Assembly (NCBI GenBank): GCA_963665975.1
Contig: OY762508.1
Span: 2,356,001-2,420,000 of the forward strand
Length of the DNA stretch: 64,000 bases
From: G963665975 sp963665975
GTDB lineage: Bacteria > Bacteroidota > Rhodothermia > Rhodothermales > Bin80
Direction of reading: 5' to 3'
How positions within the stretch are numbered: the first letter of the stretch is position 1; each line of letters begins with the position of its first letter. Positions 61,331 to 64,000 of the stretch are shown here, piece by piece. The notes beneath the pieces are model-generated. The model was not told the DNA's origin. It saw only the letters and a program-made list of their open reading frames with translations, and ran no database searches. Made by a program: the position numbers and the translations under genes.

Positions 61331-62473
61331 CTACGACGGCAGCATGGTGTCTGAATCCATGCGCACCTCCAGACTGCCGTCCAGGATGCCGGGCAAGTCC
61401 TTGCCAAGAAACGCGTGGCGCCATCCGCGCGATAGCGCATGGTCTCGACGCGGGCCTCCGGCGACGTACGCGGATACCTCCTTGCGACTCGCCAGGAGTG
61501 CGGGGTCAATGCCGCAGGCAAGACTCCGGCCCATGACGTACGCCATAACCAGATGGACGCGTGCGGCATGGACATTGTTGTCAGGAAGTCGTTCGGGGAG
61601 CGCAGCCTTCGCCTCCGGAGCAATGGCAAGCGCGCCCTGGACTATGTCCAGCAACTTCGCGCCATACCGTGAAGTTGTGGACCGATCAAGAATCCGAATA
61701 CCGGTTAGGCGGGACATCTTACGGGGAAGGCGGCGAGCGATCTCCGCGAGCGCCTTGTCGGAGGCGATACGACCGCGAGGACGGTCTCTTAGGCGCGCCT
61801 CCGCCTCGCGCCATGCGGCGAGCTCGCGCAGCACCGTGCGCTGACGCATCGTAAGTCGACCGGCACCGCCAATGCGGCTGTAACAAGTATTGACGTCGAC
61901 CTCTTCGTACAACGACGGGTCATCGTAGGTCGCCATCTCCTCTTCCAGCCAGGCAATGTGCCCGCGCTCCCGTGCACGGCGCAGGATTTCGGTGCGCGCA
62001 GCAAGCAAGTGTCGCACGTCGTCTCGCGCGTATCGCTCCTGCAGATCAGTTAGCGGGCGCTGCAGCCAGTCCGAACGGGTTTCGGTCTTCGGCAGCGTGA
62101 CATTCAACAGGTTGTGAAGGATGGCGCCCAACGATCGCGTGGCGCCCAGTCCCACAAAACCCGCGGCGCAGCGCGTGTCAAACACGTTGCAGGGATAGGC
62201 GCCGGTAGCACGGCGCAAGATGATCAGATCCTGGTGGGCATCATGGAGTACTTTGACTACGTGTGGCGCGCGCAGCACGGATCCGAGAGCGGAAAGGTCT
62301 TCCAGAGCGGTCGCGTCTATTAGATCGGGCTCGCCACCGGGCCACGCCACTTGCACGACCCCGAGGCGCGGATAGTACGTGGTCTCCCATATAAACTCCG
62401 TGTCCAGGGCTACAGCCGGCGCCGTCATCAGGGTATCGGCGAGCCGGACCAATGCTTCCGGGGTGTCAATCAT
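61331..62473 (-). CDS. rnd: ribonuclease D
   Basis: The 380-residue protein has DEDD-type exonuclease motifs: ALDTEF (Asp24, Glu26), the Asp in VLHDAHQDL, and YARDDVRHLL. The region QRTVLRELAAWREAEARLRDRP begins the first HRDC domain. RNase D trims tRNA 3' ends and other small RNAs. The start ATG at 62473 is at the family's usual place. The ferredoxin gene is divergent across about 210 bp. Confidence 0.92.
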   Translation of the reverse strand: MIDTPEALVRLADTLMTAPAVALDTEFIWETTYYPRLGVVQVAWPGGEPDLIDATALEDLSALGSVLRAPHVVKVLHDAHQDLIILRRATGAYPCNVFDTRCAAGFVGLGATRSLGAILHNLLNVTLPKTETRSDWLQRPLTDLQERYARDDVRHLLAARTEILRRARERGHIAWLEEEMATYDDPSLYEEVDVNTCYSRIGGAGRLTMRQRTVLRELAAWREAEARLRDRPRGRIASDKALAEIARRLPRKMSRLTGIRILDRSTTSRYGAKLLDIVQGALAIAPEAKAALPERLPDNNVHAARVHLVMAYVMGRSLACGIDPALLASRKEVSAYVAGGPRRDHALSRGWRHAFLGKDLPGILDGSLEVRMDSDTMLPS

Positions 62474-62683
62474 GCGGCAGGTGGTAGGCAGGCTGTGGCA
62501 GGACAGGTGGAGAACAAGTCGGCGCGCCGCAGGTTGCTGGCGGCCGCTACGAACCGCATCGCAGACGGCAGCCTACGATTAAGAAGACCCGAAACCACAC
62601 GTGTGTGCCGGTGTTGGTTGCTACGGCGCAGGTTCTTACCTTTGGCCGTCAAGGAATTCTTACCATCGTCGTCAGGCAGAATC

Positions 62684-63025
62684 ATGCCATATGTCGTAGC
62701 AGAGCCATGCATTAATTGCAAGCACACCGATTGCGTAGAAGTGTGCCCGGTGGACTGTTTCTACGAGGGCCCCAATTTTCTCGTCATCCATCCGGATGAA
62801 TGCATTGACTGCAATGCATGCGTGCCCGTCTGTCCCGTGGAGGCCATCTATCCGGATGATGAACTGCCGGAAGAATGGGAGCACTACACGCAATGGAACC
62901 AGTATCTGGCCGAAAAATGGTTGAATGACGGTTATAATATTGTTGAGCGGAGCGAACCGTTGCCCGAAGCGGAACTGTGGAAGGTCCGCGACAAGTCCGA
63001 AGAGGATATTCTTGACTGGGAGTAA
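62684..63025 (+). CDS. fdxA: seven-iron (3Fe-4S/4Fe-4S) ferredoxin FdxA
   Basis: The 113-residue protein has nine cysteines at 9, 12, 17, 21, 25, 40, 43, 46 and 50, matching the 7Fe ferredoxin pattern, in which the first group holds a 3Fe-4S cluster and the second a 4Fe-4S cluster. The acidic C-terminus (EEWEHYTQWNQYLAEKW) is typical of FdxA. It passes electrons at low potential and may pair with the FprA-type reductase at 40.2 kb. The ATG at 62684 begins the fold directly. It converges with ahcY after 6 bp. Confidence 0.95.
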   Translation: MPYVVAEPCINCKHTDCVEVCPVDCFYEGPNFLVIHPDECIDCNACVPVCPVEAIYPDDELPEEWEHYTQWNQYLAEKWLNDGYNIVERSEPLPEAELWKVRDKSEEDILDWE

Positions 63026-63031
63026 CGTGGG

Positions 63032-64000
63032 TCAGGTGCCCGCGGAATAGTCGGTGGCGTATGCCTGCTGCTCTGCAGTCAGCGTGTCGAGTTCCAGGCC
63101 AAGTGTCTGCAGCTTGATCCCCGCGATGTGCTGATCGAGCGCCTTTGGAAGATCGATCACGGCATTAGGCAATGACTCGCCCCGCTGGTGGCTCTTTACC
63201 AGTTCGAGGTGCGTGATGAACTGGTTGGCGAAGCTCATGTCCATGACCTCAGACGGATGACCCTCCGCAGCAGCAAGGTTCACCAGGCGGCCCTCCGCGA
63301 GAACGTAGATTTTTCTGCCGTCCGCAAGCGTATACTCGCGATTGTCGGGGCGTATGACGCGGTCGTCGGTGGCGAGATCGGCCAGTTCAGCAAGATTCAG
63401 CTCCACATCGTAATGTCCCGTATTGGCAACCACGGCGCCGTCTTTCATGGCGGCAAAATGGCGACCGCGAATGACATCCTTCATGCCTGTGGCTGTGACG
63501 AAAATATCGCCGACGGAGGCAGCCGAATCCATTGACATGACGCGCATCCCTTCCAGCGTGGCCTTGAGTGCAGCCGTGGGGTTGACCTCTGTAACGATCA
63601 CGTTTGCGCCCATCCCCTTGGCCCGCATCGCGAGGCCACGACCGCAGTGGCCATAGCCGGCGATCACGAAATTCTTACCGGCAACCAGGACCGACGTGGC
63701 GCGCAAGATGCCGTCAATCGTTGACTGCCCGGTGCCATACACGTTGTCAAAATCCCATTTTGTTTCGGCATCGTTGACCGCGTAAACAGGGTAGAGAAGC
63801 TTGCCGTCCGCAGCCATGGCGCGCAGCCGGTGGACTCCGGTCGTCGTCTCCTCGCTGCCTCCTATGATGTGCTCCGCCAGATGCGGAAAGCGGTGGTGGA
63901 CCGTGAAGATGAGGTCGGCGCCATCATCCAACGTCAAGTGGGGCGGCTTGTCGATCGTACGGTCAATGCTCCAGTAGAATTCCTCTACGTTCTGACCATA
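63032..64000 (-). CDS. ahcY: S-adenosylhomocysteine hydrolase, 5' part cut by window edge
   Basis: 323 codons are visible, open to base 64000, beginning YGQNVEEFYWSIDRTIDKPPH. NAD-binding VIAGYGHCGRGLAMRAKGMG and the substrate segment NTGHYDVE are clear, as is the C-terminal SFANQFITHLELV. The end (LTAEQQAYATDYSAGT) lacks the KPDHYRY tail of the longer bacterial/eukaryotic enzymes, so this is the shorter archaeal/Thermotoga-like form. It cleaves S-adenosylhomocysteine to adenosine and homocysteine. The N-terminal third or so is outside the window. Confidence 0.95.
   Translation of the reverse strand, partial: YGQNVEEFYWSIDRTIDKPPHLTLDDGADLIFTVHHRFPHLAEHIIGGSEETTTGVHRLRAMAADGKLLYPVYAVNDAETKWDFDNVYGTGQSTIDGILRATSVLVAGKNFVIAGYGHCGRGLAMRAKGMGANVIVTEVNPTAALKATLEGMRVMSMDSAASVGDIFVTATGMKDVIRGRHFAAMKDGAVVANTGHYDVELNLAELADLATDDRVIRPDNREYTLADGRKIYVLAEGRLVNLAAAEGHPSEVMDMSFANQFITHLELVKSHQRGESLPNAVIDLPKALDQHIAGIKLQTLGLELDTLTAEQQAYATDYSAGT

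Overview
The window looks like the chromosome of a Gram-negative member of the Bacteroidota/Rhodothermota lineage, most likely Rhodothermales-like. This is inferred from gene content, not from a marker gene. The supporting signs are the ATP synthase split into atpIBEFHAG and a distant atpDC pair, a bactofilin/M23 peptidase/DciA cluster, a DUF3078 outer-membrane protein, a DUF5117/DUF4953 metalloprotease, and a BatA/DUF58/DUF4175 aerotolerance-type operon. Base composition is moderately GC-rich, with visibly more AT-rich patches around 17.4-19.8 kb and 43.5-47.7 kb. There is one tRNA gene (Gln, CTG anticodon), and no rRNA, CRISPR array, prophage or IS element was seen.

Layout. 1-7.1 kb (minus strand): dciA, M23 peptidase, bactofilin, atpZ-like, atpI-like, atpB, atpE, atpF, atpH, atpA, and atpG running off the left edge. 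7.2-11.4 kb (plus): gluQ, a TolC-like channel, an MlaC-like lipid-binding protein and a GT8-like glycosyltransferase. 11.4-17.3 kb (minus): an unusual periplasmic-barrel/membrane protein, an M14 carboxypeptidase and recJ. 17.6-19.7 kb (minus): an AAA15/OLD-type ATPase followed after 2 bp by a small PD-(D/E)xK-like nuclease, which is the best candidate here for an undescribed (anti-phage) system. 19.8-26.6 kb: an MFS transporter, atpDC with a DUF3078 gene, and a large zinc metalloprotease. 26.6-34.3 kb (minus): miaB, sigma-54 activator, lptE, GT2, TPR protein, anmK, thiL. 34.4-41.6 kb: a secreted protein, ribD and a frameshifted ribE, plsC, tRNA-Gln, a phosphodiester-glycosidase-like lipoprotein, a MerR-like regulator, a methyltransferase and an FprA-type ferredoxin-NADP reductase.

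42.0-47.7 kb is the accessory-looking stretch: a cytosolic histidine kinase with an OmpR-type regulator, an acidic/His-rich lipoprotein, nearly 2 kb with no convincing gene that holds a 41-bp tandem array, and a class II Fic protein with an AT-rich inverted repeat upstream. 47.7-58 kb holds a YugP-like peptidase and a five-gene minus-strand operon: DUF58, BatA-like, DUF4175-like, VWA membrane protein, and a caspase-fold protein without its catalytic cysteine. 58.2-64 kb holds an ABC-type solute-binding lipoprotein, a YVTN beta-propeller protein, a Nudix hydrolase, RNase D, a 7Fe ferredoxin and ahcY running off the right edge.

Most genes serve energy conservation, envelope biogenesis and recycling, cofactor synthesis and redox. 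The parts most worth follow-up are the ATPase-nuclease pair, the Fic/tandem-repeat region, the frameshifted riboflavin synthase, and the pseudo-peptidase at the end of the aerotolerance-type operon.
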